DNA from: an uncultured Acetatifactor sp.
GTDB taxonomy: Bacteria; Bacillota; Clostridia; Lachnospirales; Lachnospiraceae
Direction: 5' to 3'
NCBI GenBank assembly: GCA_934426825.1
Contig: CAKRYI010000032.1
Span: 1-20,897 of the forward strand
DNA length: 20,897 bases
Part shown: piece by piece, positions 6,887 through 14,701 of the stretch
Layout: each line of letters starts with the position of its first letter
Numbering within the stretch: position 1 is the stretch's first letter
The notes under the pieces: generated by a model
Databases searched by the model: none
What the model was told of the DNA's origin: nothing
The model's input: the letters and a program-made list of their open reading frames with translations, nothing else
Translations under genes and position numbers: made by a program

Positions 6887-9025
6887 GTGAATGGCATGGC
6901 GGAAGGCATGGATGAAAACAGAACCGATAGTATGACAGAGAAAGAGGAAAGGAAAAAGGAACGAAACAAGAGGGAGAAAACGACCGAAAGTGTTCTGGAG
7001 AGCACGTTTGCTAAAATTTTAGCTTTTTTTGTACTGGTATTCGGCTTTGCCATTGGAGCCGTCGGAATTGCGGGAAGTCTTTTTCTGGTGAACAATGATG
7101 CGTACCGGCAGGGAGTTTCCCAGATTATCCGAAACAGAATGGTGCAGAATGTCTGGGAGGATGTCGGCAATTTGAAAAGCTATTATGCGGACGGTGATAC
7201 GGACCAGATGGCGAAATATCTTGAAAACAGCAATATGCAGATAGAACTGTATCAGGACAGAGAATTTCTGTGGGGAAATTACAAAGGAATGGACACGGCA
7301 TATTCCTTTAACTGTTTTGTTACTGTGGAGATGCCGGCGGAGGAGAGTACAGAGTCCGGCGTTCAAATCAAGGTTATCGGTATTGAAGAAGACAAGGAGG
7401 CGGAAAACGGCGACAAGGGACAGAGCACGTATAAACTGAACGTGGCTGAGGGTGCAGACGCTGTGGACGAGACACAGGAGGCAGAGGAATCGGAAGCGGA
7501 GACGGAGAAAACAAAATTTGTGGAGCTGCATTACCAAATCTACATTGACGACAGCTTCCCGGTGCATGACGCTTACTGGCAGATTTACAACGAGTTTATC
7601 TGGCTGGAAGATTATCTGTACCTGATTCCCGCACTGGCAGTGTTCGGTATTCTTGTGACAGTATGCGCTTTCCTGTTTCTTATGTGCAGTGCAGGCCATC
7701 ACAGGGGAAAAGCGGAAATTACCGGAGGAGTGTTGTCCAATTTCCATTTTGACGTCGTGACACTGCTCTTTGGCGCGGTGGCAATGTTTTTGTTAGTTGT
7801 TTCAAAAGAGATTTGGTCGGGAGACGTGGTCAGCACGGTGGTATTGATTGCGATTGGCGCCGTGGAAACGGTATGGTGTACCATTTACTGTATGGAACTG
7901 TCCGTGCAGCTTAAAATGGGAACTCTGTTAAAAAATACATTGATATACCGCATTATCTGTTTTCTTTTCAGAATACTGCGGGCGATTGGCAGAGGGATTG
8001 TGACGATGATTCGGGAAATCCCGACGGTATTGTCTGTGGCAGTCATTTACGGAAGCCTCTGCATTGCGGATTTGATAGGAATGATAATCTTTTTCTCCTG
8101 GAACCGTTACTGGAATTTTGACGTGGCGATGCTGGTGTTCTGGGGTTTGGAAAAACTGGTGCTGTTTTTCATCGTTTTTGCCGTGACGCTTATGTTTAAA
8201 CGGCTCTTGGACGGAAGTAAGGCGTTGGCGGAAGGGGATTTAAACTATAAGGTTGATACGTCAAAACTCATTCTGGGTCTGAAGGAACAGGGGGAAAACC
8301 TGAATCGAATCGGAGAGGGAATTTCTCTTGCGGTGGAAGAGAGGATGAAGAGTGAACACCTGAAAACGGAGCTGATTACCAATGTTTCCCATGATTTAAA
8401 GACACCGCTGACCTCCATTATCAATTATGCGGATTTGCTCGGCACACAAAATGCGGATCCGGAGCAGGTTGCGGAGTATGCGGAAGTGTTGCTGCGACAG
8501 TCCAAACGTTTGAAAAAGCTGTTGGATGATTTGCTGGAGGCTTCCAAAGCAACCACGGGCAATTTGGAGGTCAATTTAGAGCCCTGTGAAATCAGTGTGC
8601 TTTTGTCTCAGGCGGTGGGAGAGTATGAGCAGCGTTTTGAGGAAAAACAGCTCGCCCTGATTGTGCGTCAGCCGGAGGAATCAGTGGTGATTACGGCGGA
8701 CGGACGGCATTTGTGGAGAGTGTTTGACAATCTGCTCAACAATATCTGTAAGTATGCGCAGGAAAATACAAGAGTGTATCTGACGGTGGAAAAGGACGAG
8801 CGGGAGGTTCGGATTATTTTCCGCAATATGTCCAAATATCCGTTAGAGCTTTCCGCGGAGGAACTTGAGGAGCGGTTTGTGCGGGGGGACAAATCCCGGC
8901 ACATGGAAGGAAACGGACTTGGACTGTCCATTGCGGGAAGCCTCACGGAGTTGCAGGGCGGGCACATGGACATTACAACGGACGGCGACCTGTTCAAGGT
9001 GATTTTAAAGTTCCCGGTTTCCTAG
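6887..9025 (+). CDS. Multi-pass sensor histidine kinase, partner of the upstream response regulator
   Basis: This is a large kinase of 709-712 residues. A charged N-terminal tail is followed by a first membrane helix at about 44-68 and an outside region of about 175 residues. That region includes a very acidic insert (around 195-220, rich in Glu). Several more membrane helices lie between about 247 and 435. A HAMP-like segment (LAEGDLNYKVDT) is near 450-460. HisKA carries NVSHDLKTPL with the phosphoacceptor His at about 502. HATPase_c shows the N box DNLLNNICKYA and the G2 box GNGLGLSIA, with ERFVRGDKSR before it. The classical G1 box (DxGxG) is replaced by FRNMSKYPLE, which is normal for this clostridial kinase subfamily. 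Start is either GTG 6887 or ATG 6896; an AGGAAAGG precedes both. Confidence 0.92.
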   Translation: MNGMAEGMDENRTDSMTEKEERKKERNKREKTTESVLESTFAKILAFFVLVFGFAIGAVGIAGSLFLVNNDAYRQGVSQIIRNRMVQNVWEDVGNLKSYYADGDTDQMAKYLENSNMQIELYQDREFLWGNYKGMDTAYSFNCFVTVEMPAEESTESGVQIKVIGIEEDKEAENGDKGQSTYKLNVAEGADAVDETQEAEESEAETEKTKFVELHYQIYIDDSFPVHDAYWQIYNEFIWLEDYLYLIPALAVFGILVTVCAFLFLMCSAGHHRGKAEITGGVLSNFHFDVVTLLFGAVAMFLLVVSKEIWSGDVVSTVVLIAIGAVETVWCTIYCMELSVQLKMGTLLKNTLIYRIICFLFRILRAIGRGIVTMIREIPTVLSVAVIYGSLCIADLIGMIIFFSWNRYWNFDVAMLVFWGLEKLVLFFIVFAVTLMFKRLLDGSKALAEGDLNYKVDTSKLILGLKEQGENLNRIGEGISLAVEERMKSEHLKTELITNVSHDLKTPLTSIINYADLLGTQNADPEQVAEYAEVLLRQSKRLKKLLDDLLEASKATTGNLEVNLEPCEISVLLSQAVGEYEQRFEEKQLALIVRQPEESVVITADGRHLWRVFDNLLNNICKYAQENTRVYLTVEKDEREVRIIFRNMSKYPLELSAEELEERFVRGDKSRHMEGNGLGLSIAGSLTELQGGHMDITTDGDLFKVILKFPVS

Positions 9026-9074
9026 GTGCATTATATGTTTGAAAAAAGGATTGCAAATTTTTTTATAAAAGCTC

Positions 9075-9103
9075 TTGACAAAATCCGAAAAACGGAATAC
9101 TGT
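9075..9103 (+). promoter_or_regulatory. Promoter of the T-box/trpXYZ transcript
   Basis: A perfect -35 box TTGACA at 9075-9080 is followed after exactly 17 bp by TACTGT at 9098-9103 as a weaker -10 box. It lies 50 bp after the kinase stop and just before the first paired elements of the T-box leader, which is where a leader promoter is expected. Confidence 0.65.
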
Positions 9104-9119
9104 ATCAGTATAAGTTTTG

Positions 9120-9390
9120 TAAACCTGTGAGAAAGAAAAGTAAACTTAAGGGAATATTACAGAGAGCCGTCCACGGTGGAAGGATGGCATAGGAACTTTT
9201 GTTGAATGGACTTTCGAGGCCGGCCCGAAATGATAGTAGGCGTCGGCGGGATTCGGACCCGTTATCAAGCCGACGGATATGATAGTATTCGGAACAAGAG
9301 GACATGAGTCAATTTGAGTGGTACCGCGATAATAAGAATTTATTACCGTCTCAAATGCGTAATAGCTGCGCATTTGAGGCGTTTTTTATT
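9120..9390 (+). ncRNA. T-box riboswitch with UGG (tryptophan) specifier, including terminator
   Basis: The leader shows the standard T-box parts in order. AGAGAGCC at about 9159 opens the upper arm of stem I, whose distal hairpin is GCCGTCC/GGATGGC with a GGTGG-type loop. GAA-TGG-AC at 9204-9211 is the specifier loop with the codon UGG at 9207-9209. The 3' side of stem I follows with GAAA...AGTAGG, and then a stem CGTCGGC/GCCGACG enclosing CCCGTTATC. The T-box proper is GAGTGGTACCGCG at 9316-9328, with TGGT as the tRNA acceptor-end binding bulge. ATTTGAG (9312-9318) can pair with CTCAAAT (9350-9356) in the antiterminator, and the same CTCAAAT pairs with ATTTGAG (9372-9378) in the terminator. 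Uncharged tRNA-Trp should therefore allow read-through into the downstream transporter genes. The specifier agrees with the tryptophan transporter family that follows. Confidence 0.93.
9347..9390 (+). terminator. T-box-controlled intrinsic terminator
   Basis: CGTCTCAAATGCG pairs with CGCATTTGAGGCG around a 9-nt loop, followed by TTTTTTATTT. Its 5' arm is shared with the antiterminator of the T-box leader, so the two structures exclude each other. Confidence 0.93.
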
Positions 9391-9476
9391 TCAAAGGTAT
9401 CACTGAATGATAAACCCTCACAGGCGGTGACAAAACAAATTTAACAGGCCTAAGAGGGCAGAATGGAGAGAAAATT

Positions 9477-10469
9477 ATGAAGAAGAAAGTTTTAGCAGCA
9501 GTATTGGCAATGGCAATGGCAGTAGGAATGATGACCGGATGCGGTTCCAAGCAGGAATACAGCGTGGGTATTTCCCAGTTTGCGGTACACGGTTCCTTGG
9601 ATAACTGCCGTGAGGGATTTCTGGCAGGTCTTGCAGAGGAAGGCATTGTGGAGGGTGAAAACCTGAAAGTGGATTATGTAAATGCCCAGGCAGATGCAGG
9701 AACCGCAGCAATGACCGCTAACAATTTCGTGAGCAAGAAGGTGGATATGATTTGTGCGATTGCAACCCCCACCGCAATGAGCGCTTATAACGCTACCATG
9801 AATACGGATATTCCGGTTATCTATACCGCAGTATCCGACCCGGTGGAAGCGGGACTTGCAAATGCGGACGGTTCTCCCGTAGGAAATGTAACCGGAACCA
9901 GCGATGCACTGGCTGTAGATGCACAGCTTCAGATGATTCGTACCATCCTTCCCGATGCAACCAAAATCGGTATCATTTACACCACAAGTGAGGCAAACTC
10001 CATCAGTACCGTAGCAGAGTACAAGGAAAAAGCCGCAGATTACGGATTTGAAATCGTAGATACCGGTGTTACCGCAATGTCCGAGGTTGCTTTGGCTGCC
10101 GCTGATATTGTCGGCAAGGTAGACTGCATCACCAACCTGACAGATAACACCGTGGTAAGTGCTTTGCAGACCGTTTTGGAAGAGGCAAACAAGAAGAACA
10201 TTCCGGTATTCGGTTCCGAGGTAGAGCAGGTAAAGGCAGGCTGTGTGGCTTCCATGGGTCTTGAGTATTTTGAACTTGGCAAACAGACCGGCAAAATGGC
10301 AGCAAAGGTTTTGAAGGGCGAGGCAAAGGCATCCGAAATGAATTACGAAGTAATTTCCGAGCCCAGCCTGTATGTAAACTTTGCAGCAGCAGAAAAGATT
10401 GGTCTTGAACTTCCCGCAAACTATGCAGAGGATGCTTACCAGTCTTTTGATGAAATCATTGTAGAATAG
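9477..10469 (+). CDS. trpX: Tryptophan ABC transporter substrate-binding lipoprotein (TrpX type)
   Basis: The 330-residue product starts with a lipoprotein signal peptide: basic MKKK, a hydrophobic stretch, and the lipobox MTGC with Cys22 as the lipidation site. The mature part (YSVGISQFAVHGSLDNCREGFLAGLAEEG...) matches the ABC_sub_bind family (PF04392, COG2984), a periplasmic-binding-protein fold with repeated D-I-P-V-I-Y and K-I-G-I-I-Y strands. In Firmicutes this family, with the permease and ATPase genes that follow, forms the TrpXYZ tryptophan uptake system. The Trp T-box directly upstream supports that substrate over tyrosine or other ligands. GGAGAGAAAATT precedes the ATG. The permease gene follows after 14 bp. 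Confidence 0.9.
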   Translation: MKKKVLAAVLAMAMAVGMMTGCGSKQEYSVGISQFAVHGSLDNCREGFLAGLAEEGIVEGENLKVDYVNAQADAGTAAMTANNFVSKKVDMICAIATPTAMSAYNATMNTDIPVIYTAVSDPVEAGLANADGSPVGNVTGTSDALAVDAQLQMIRTILPDATKIGIIYTTSEANSISTVAEYKEKAADYGFEIVDTGVTAMSEVALAAADIVGKVDCITNLTDNTVVSALQTVLEEANKKNIPVFGSEVEQVKAGCVASMGLEYFELGKQTGKMAAKVLKGEAKASEMNYEVISEPSLYVNFAAAEKIGLELPANYAEDAYQSFDEIIVE

Positions 10470-10483
10470 AAAGAGGAATTGAC

Positions 10484-11365
10484 ATGGCATTATTACTGAG
10501 TGTATTGGAACAGGGTATGATATACGGCATTTTGGCACTGGGAGTATACATTACCTATAAAATTCTGGATTTTCCCGATTTGACCGTGGACGGAAGTTTT
10601 CCGTTTGGTGCAGCAATTACGGTCCGCATGATTAGTGGACTGGGATTGCCCGCAATCCTGACTCTGCCGGTGGCATTTTTAGGCGGAGCGCTGGTTGGAA
10701 TGTGTACCGGTCTGATTCACGTTAAGCTGAAAGTAAGGGATTTGCTTTCCGGAATCATTATGATGACAGGTTTGTATACGATTAATCTCTGGGTGGCAGG
10801 TACCGGATATGTACCTATTTTCAATAAGGAAAACATCTTTGACAATGCCGTGGTAAACAAGATTTTCCCGTCATGGCTGATGAGTTTCAAGAATGTGATT
10901 ATCATTTTTGTCATTACCATGATTGCAAAATATCTTTTGGACTGGTATATGAATACGAAATCCGGTTTCCTGCTTCGTGCGGTCGGTGACAACGATACGA
11001 TTGTCACCAGCCTCGGAGTGGATAAGGGACTGGTAAAAATCGTGGGCTTGTCCATTGCCAACGGTCTGGTGTCCTTAAGCGGATGTATTTATGCACAGCA
11101 GCAGCGCTCCTTTGAAATCTCCATCGGTACGGGTGCCGTGGTAATCGGTCTTGCCAGTGTTATTATCGGAACCAGTCTTTTCAAGAAAGTGACACTGCTT
11201 CGGGTGACGTCCAGTGTTATCGTGGGTTCCATTTTGTATAAGGCATGTGTGGCACTTGCTATGTTTGCGGGCATTGACGCGAACGCAATCAAACTGATAA
11301 CGGCAGGATTGTTCCTGATTATTCTCGTAATCAGCATGGACAGAAAGAAGGTGAAGTCATGCTAG
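10484..11365 (+). CDS. trpY: Tryptophan ABC transporter permease (TrpY type)
   Basis: The 293-residue protein is strongly hydrophobic with about eight to nine membrane segments. It carries the COG4120 signature near the N-terminus, KILDFPDLTVDGSFPFGAA (residues about 26-44), and a cytoplasmic stretch GFLLRAVGDNDTIVTSLGVDKG typical of BPD_transp_2 permeases and likely to contact the ATPase. It would form the membrane channel for the substrate delivered by the lipoprotein encoded upstream. AGAGGAATTGAC precedes the ATG. The last codons overlap the ATPase start by 7 bp, which points to tight translational coupling in a trpX-trpY-trpZ operon. Confidence 0.9.
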   Translation: MALLLSVLEQGMIYGILALGVYITYKILDFPDLTVDGSFPFGAAITVRMISGLGLPAILTLPVAFLGGALVGMCTGLIHVKLKVRDLLSGIIMMTGLYTINLWVAGTGYVPIFNKENIFDNAVVNKIFPSWLMSFKNVIIIFVITMIAKYLLDWYMNTKSGFLLRAVGDNDTIVTSLGVDKGLVKIVGLSIANGLVSLSGCIYAQQQRSFEISIGTGAVVIGLASVIIGTSLFKKVTLLRVTSSVIVGSILYKACVALAMFAGIDANAIKLITAGLFLIILVISMDRKKVKSC

Positions 11366-12132
11366 AGCTGGTAAATATCTCTAAAAATTACAATCCGGGT
11401 TCTGTCAATGAGATTTGCCTGTTTAAGGATTTTTCTTTTACGGTGAACGACGGAGAATTTGTATCGGTGGTTGGAAGCAACGGTTCCGGTAAGACTTCCA
11501 TGTTGAATCTGATTTGCGGAAGCATTGATGCGGATTCCGGCAAGATTCTGGTAAACGGCGAGGACATCAGCAAAAAGAAGGACTTTGTACGCCAGCGCCG
11601 TATCGGCAGAGTGTATCAGGACCCTTCCAAGGGTACCTGCCCGTCCATGACGATTCTGGAAAATATGTCTTTAGCGGAAAATAAAGGAAAGCCGTACAAT
11701 TTAAGACGCGGCGTGAACAAGGCGAAGGTGGAGGAGTACCGTCAGATGCTCCGTCCGTTGAATCTGGGTCTTGAGGACAAAATGGGGATTCCGGTGGGCT
11801 CCCTGTCCGGCGGACAGCGTCAGACACTGGCGCTTCTTATGGCAACCATGACGCCCATTGATTTTCTGATACTGGATGAGCATACCGCAGCGCTCGACCC
11901 CAAAACCGCGGAGATTATCATGGAACTGACCGACAAGGTGGTGAAAGAAAAGGGCGTCACAACCATTATGGTAACGCACAATCTGCGCTATGCAGTGGAA
12001 TACGGAAACCGCCTGATTATGATGCACGAGGGCGAAGTGATACTGGATAAATCCGGTGATGCGAAAAAGAATGTGAACACCGAAGAAATTATGGGAATTT
12101 TCAACCGTATCAGCGTAGAGTGCGGTAACTAA
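11359..12132 (+). CDS. trpZ: Tryptophan ABC transporter ATP-binding protein (TrpZ type)
   Basis: This 257-residue ABC ATPase belongs to the COG1101 group. It has Walker A GSNGSGKTS at residues 39-47, a Q-loop region around RIGRVYQDPSKGTCPSMTILENM, the ABC signature LSGGQRQ from residue 149, Walker B LILDE with Asp173-Glu174, and the switch histidine in MVTHN. The YQDPSKGT segment after the Q-loop position is characteristic of this transporter group. It energises uptake through the permease encoded by the overlapping upstream gene. The ATG at 11359 lies inside the permease stop region (ATGCTAG). The gene ends 9 bp before a decayed acyltransferase gene. Confidence 0.92.
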   Translation: MLELVNISKNYNPGSVNEICLFKDFSFTVNDGEFVSVVGSNGSGKTSMLNLICGSIDADSGKILVNGEDISKKKDFVRQRRIGRVYQDPSKGTCPSMTILENMSLAENKGKPYNLRRGVNKAKVEEYRQMLRPLNLGLEDKMGIPVGSLSGGQRQTLALLMATMTPIDFLILDEHTAALDPKTAEIIMELTDKVVKEKGVTTIMVTHNLRYAVEYGNRLIMMHEGEVILDKSGDAKKNVNTEEIMGIFNRISVECGN

Positions 12133-12141
12133 GTACAGGAT

Positions 12142-12755
12142 ATGAAAATAAAATCTTATGAGGAAGTGCTGGCACTTCCAAAGAGAGTGCACCGCAACCC
12201 GAAAAAGCCCGGCGTGATCTTCCGGAAACTGATGAAAATGGTTTCCGCGCCGGAGCTTAAAGCGGTTCACTTTACTTATAACTCTATAGGAATGGAAAGG
12301 CTGGGAACGGAAGTGGTGCGTTTGCCAGAGACCCGCTGTACAATAATTTGCGGCTTAGGAAGGTCAATGTGTCGGCAAACGTGGAGTATCTGCTTCCGGG
12401 TGAGGAGGTAAAGGAGCTGACTGCCGCGCAGATTAATGAAAAGCTGAAAGAGTGCTTTTCCTTTGACAATTTCCAGTGGCAGCAGGAGAGTGGTGTAAAA
12501 ATCACAGAAAAAAGGGACGGATTCCACCTCACCGGCTGTGACGGAAAACTGGATTATGTGCAGAGGCCGTTGGCGTCCTACAGTCTGTATTCGGATTATT
12601 ACTGGTATGAGATTGGGGATATGATCTGCATCGGCGACAGTAAGGTTTTGTATTATTGTTTCCCGGAGCAGGGCGGCGATATTGTGGCAAAGACTAGACT
12701 GGCGGCAGAGGAACTTTATAAATTGGAAAAAACAGGATTTCTCCGGAAATCATAG
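12142..12755 (+). pseudogene. Decayed lysophospholipid (1-acylglycerol-3-phosphate) acyltransferase gene
   Basis: Two fragments in different frames make up one recognisable gene. The first (frame of ATG 12142) reads MKIKSYEEVLALPKRVH...SAPELKAVHFTYNSIGMERLGTE, which is the N-terminus of a clostridial PlsC-like acyltransferase. At about 12311-12315 the family sequence jumps, in another frame, to GAFARDPLYNNLRLRKV. This is the region well after the catalytic HX4D box, so the acyltransferase core is missing. The second part continues through FSFDNFQWQQESGVKITE and then KRDGFHLTGCDGKLDYVQRPLASYSLY...GDIVAKTRLAAEELYK to a stop at 12755. As I recall the family, a cysteine-rich zinc-ribbon segment normally separates these last two blocks, suggesting a second, in-frame deletion. 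The first frame itself runs to a stop near 12411 as nonsense. The family call comes from remembered sequence patterns. Confidence 0.8.
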
Positions 12756-12771
12756 TGTTGGAATTCCAACA
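12756..12771. promoter_or_regulatory. Perfect 16-bp palindrome, candidate operator (CRP/FNR-type position)
   Basis: TGTTGGAATTCCAACA is a perfect inverted repeat starting one base after the pseudogene stop codon. A -10-like TATAGT is at 12793-12798, giving an expected start site near 12805. The palindrome centre (12763.5) would then be at about -41.5, the standard position for class II activation by CRP/FNR-family regulators. No good -35 box is present at the matching position, which fits an activator-dependent promoter. The regulator itself is unknown. Confidence 0.5.
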
Positions 12772-12850
12772 TACATTCCTTGCAGATTTGTGTATAGTGA
12801 GCTTACAAAAATAAAAGACTATGGATAAACAAATTGCAAGGAGGAAGCAT

Positions 12851-14089
12851 ATGGAGAAGAGACAGTCACGCACGGAACAGATTAAATCCTATTTGGAGCG
12901 GCTGGGCAAAGGAGAGAGCTTAGAGAGCGTCCGCAAAGATTTCGTGAAGGAGTTTCAGGAGGTGGATGCGTCTGAGATTATGGAAGCGGAACAGACGCTT
13001 TTGCGGGAGGGAACACCGCTAGAGGAGGTGCAGAGACTGTGCGATGTACATTCTGCACTGTTTCACGGAGCGACAAGGGAGGTACGGATTGCCAATGCGG
13101 AGAAAGCGGCAGCGGAATCCTTAAAGACCGATATGCCGGGGCATCCGCTGTACACCTTTAAGCGGGAGAACGAGGCGTTGGAGGAGATACTGCAAAAATG
13201 TGAGGCAGCAGTGGAAAACGGAGCGGTGGACAGGGAGCTTTTTCAGAAGTTGAAAGAGGTTGCCATCCACTATGCGAAAAAGGGTGATTTGCTCTATCCG
13301 CATTTAAAGGTACAGTATGGTATCAGCGGCCCTTCGGCGGTCATGTGGACGGTGGATGATGAAATCCGGGATGAGCTGAATGCCTTGGGAAAGAAAGAAA
13401 AACAGGACGAGGAGTGGCAAAAGCGGTTTGCTGCGGTGCTGGTGCGCATCCGGGAAATGATTTATAAGGAAGAGAGAATACTGTTTCCCAACTGTGTCCG
13501 CAATTTTACCAAAGAGGAATGGTACGGCATTTACCGGGATTCCAAGGACTATGCGGTATGTCTTGGCGTGGAAAATGCAGTGTGGGAAGCGGCGGAAAAC
13601 TTTTTAAATTCCGGAAGAGCGGGAATGTTTGCTAAAAGGCAGGAAGGTTCGGATGGCGGAAAAGGAGTGTCTGAAAACGGGAAGGCGGTTTCTGACCCGC
13701 AGACAGAAATCTATATGGCAGGCGGTCATATGAGCATAGAGCAGCTTACGGCAATGCTCAATACAATTCCACTGGAGATTTCATTTGTGGATGCCAAGGA
13801 CAGAAACCGGTTTTTCAATGAGGGACCGAAGGTATTTAAACGTCCGGGAATGGCGATTGACAGAGAGGTGTTTTCCTGCCATCCGCCCAAAATTGAACAG
13901 CAGGTGAGACGGATTATCGGTGAATTCAGACAGGGCACTCTGGATAGTGTGCCGGTATGGATGGATAAAAACGGACGTACCATGCTGGTGACGTATATGG
14001 CGGTCAGGGACAGGCAGAACCGGTATCTCGGAACACTGGAACTGGTTCAGGATATGGAGTTTGCCAAGGAGCGTTTTCAGGGCAGATGA
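12851..14089 (+). CDS. DUF438-hemerythrin-PAS domain sensor protein
   Basis: The protein has three parts. A DUF438 domain covers about residues 8-80 (IKSYLERLGKGESLESVRKDF...CDVHSALFHG). A hemerythrin-like HHE helical bundle covers about 95-240 (HPLYTFKRENEALEEIL, AIHYAKKGDLLYPHLK, GPSAVMWTVDDEIR, YKEERILFPNC, KEEWYGI). A PAS domain covers about 285-410, with the family hallmark SCHPPK and the closing YLGTLELVQD. Such proteins are thought to sense oxygen, NO or redox state through a di-iron or heme site and are found in anaerobes, but no output domain is visible. ATG at 12851 is preferred over ATG 12821 because AAGGAGG lies about 7 nt upstream. Where relatives, from memory, have RKENLLFP, this one has KKGDLLYP. 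It is followed by its own terminator and seems monocistronic. Confidence 0.88.
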   Translation: MEKRQSRTEQIKSYLERLGKGESLESVRKDFVKEFQEVDASEIMEAEQTLLREGTPLEEVQRLCDVHSALFHGATREVRIANAEKAAAESLKTDMPGHPLYTFKRENEALEEILQKCEAAVENGAVDRELFQKLKEVAIHYAKKGDLLYPHLKVQYGISGPSAVMWTVDDEIRDELNALGKKEKQDEEWQKRFAAVLVRIREMIYKEERILFPNCVRNFTKEEWYGIYRDSKDYAVCLGVENAVWEAAENFLNSGRAGMFAKRQEGSDGGKGVSENGKAVSDPQTEIYMAGGHMSIEQLTAMLNTIPLEISFVDAKDRNRFFNEGPKVFKRPGMAIDREVFSCHPPKIEQQVRRIIGEFRQGTLDSVPVWMDKNGRTMLVTYMAVRDRQNRYLGTLELVQDMEFAKERFQGR

Positions 14090-14134
14090 CGGGACGCAGG
14101 AACGGGGCAGGCGGATACCAAATAAGGATAACAG

Positions 14135-14167
14135 AGCCGGAGCAGATAATGATATGCTCCGGCTTTT
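14135..14167 (+). terminator. Intrinsic terminator after the DUF438 gene
   Basis: AGCCGGAGCA and TGCTCCGGCT form a perfect 10-bp stem with a 10-nt loop, followed by a short T run (TTTT). No T run follows on the opposite strand, so it serves the plus-strand gene only. The rest of the stretch from 14090 to 14252 shows no gene. Confidence 0.75.
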
Positions 14168-14252
14168 ATGATGAAAATATTCGGAAAATGTATTGCTTAA
14201 AATTTCTTTTAAAATGAACAGTTTGAGTATGGTTCAAATAATGTCTTACCGT

Positions 14253-14687
14253 CTATTTGGAAGATTCGGTATATTTCTCTTCACAGTATTTGCAGCGGTA
14301 AACTTCCTTCTGCTCGTCCGCCAGTACGAAGATGTGGGGAAGTTCCTGCTCAATGGAGGTAATACATCTGGGGTTTCGGCATTTGATGACATTTTTAATC
14401 TGCTTGGGGAGGACAAGCTCTTTCTTTTCCACGATTTCACCGTTTTTGATAACATTTACGGTGATGTTGTGGTCGATAAAAGCTAAAACGTCCAAGTCCA
14501 GCATATTGATGTCGCACTCTACCTTTAAAATATCTTTCTTGCCCATTTTGTTGCTTCGTGCATTTTTGATAATGGCAACGGTGCAGTCTAATTTATCTAA
14601 TTGCAGATGTTCGTAGATGTCCAGACTTTTGCCTGCCTTGATATGATCCAAAACAAAGCCTTCTTCGATTTTTCCTACATTTAACAT
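14253..14687 (-). CDS. pyrI: Aspartate carbamoyltransferase regulatory subunit
   Basis: The 144-residue product has the PyrI layout: an N-terminal nucleotide-binding allosteric domain (MLNVGKIEEGFVLDHIKAGKS, with the VLDHI segment typical of the family) and a C-terminal zinc domain with Cys103, Cys108, Cys132 and Cys135 (CRNPRC and CKYC). It binds PyrB trimers through the zinc domain and transmits feedback by pyrimidine and purine nucleotides. It starts 14 bp after the pyrB stop on the same strand with AGAGGG as its ribosome binding site, so the two are one operon. Length is slightly shorter than the enteric protein but complete. Confidence 0.95.
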   Translation of the reverse strand: MLNVGKIEEGFVLDHIKAGKSLDIYEHLQLDKLDCTVAIIKNARSNKMGKKDILKVECDINMLDLDVLAFIDHNITVNVIKNGEIVEKKELVLPKQIKNVIKCRNPRCITSIEQELPHIFVLADEQKEVYRCKYCEEKYTESSK

Positions 14688-14701
14688 GGTGTCCCTCTTT
14701 T

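Noticed and set aside
9347..9390. A plain terminator for the histidine kinase gene
   Set aside because: It lies more than 320 bp after that gene and its 5' arm is part of the T-box antiterminator, so it belongs to the riboswitch.
9492..10538. A long 348-codon open frame on the minus strand, antisense to trpX
   Set aside because: The translation is cysteine- and histidine-rich with no family character, and trpX on the plus strand has a signal peptide, lipobox and clear family match.
12348..12755. A stand-alone 135-residue gene
   Set aside because: Its frame continues upstream as GAFARDPLYNNL, an internal block of the acyltransferase family, and TTG 12348 has no ribosome binding site. It is the 3' part of the pseudogene.
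14135..14167. A bidirectional terminator also serving pyrI
   Set aside because: On the minus strand the stem is followed by CTGTTATCC, with no T run.
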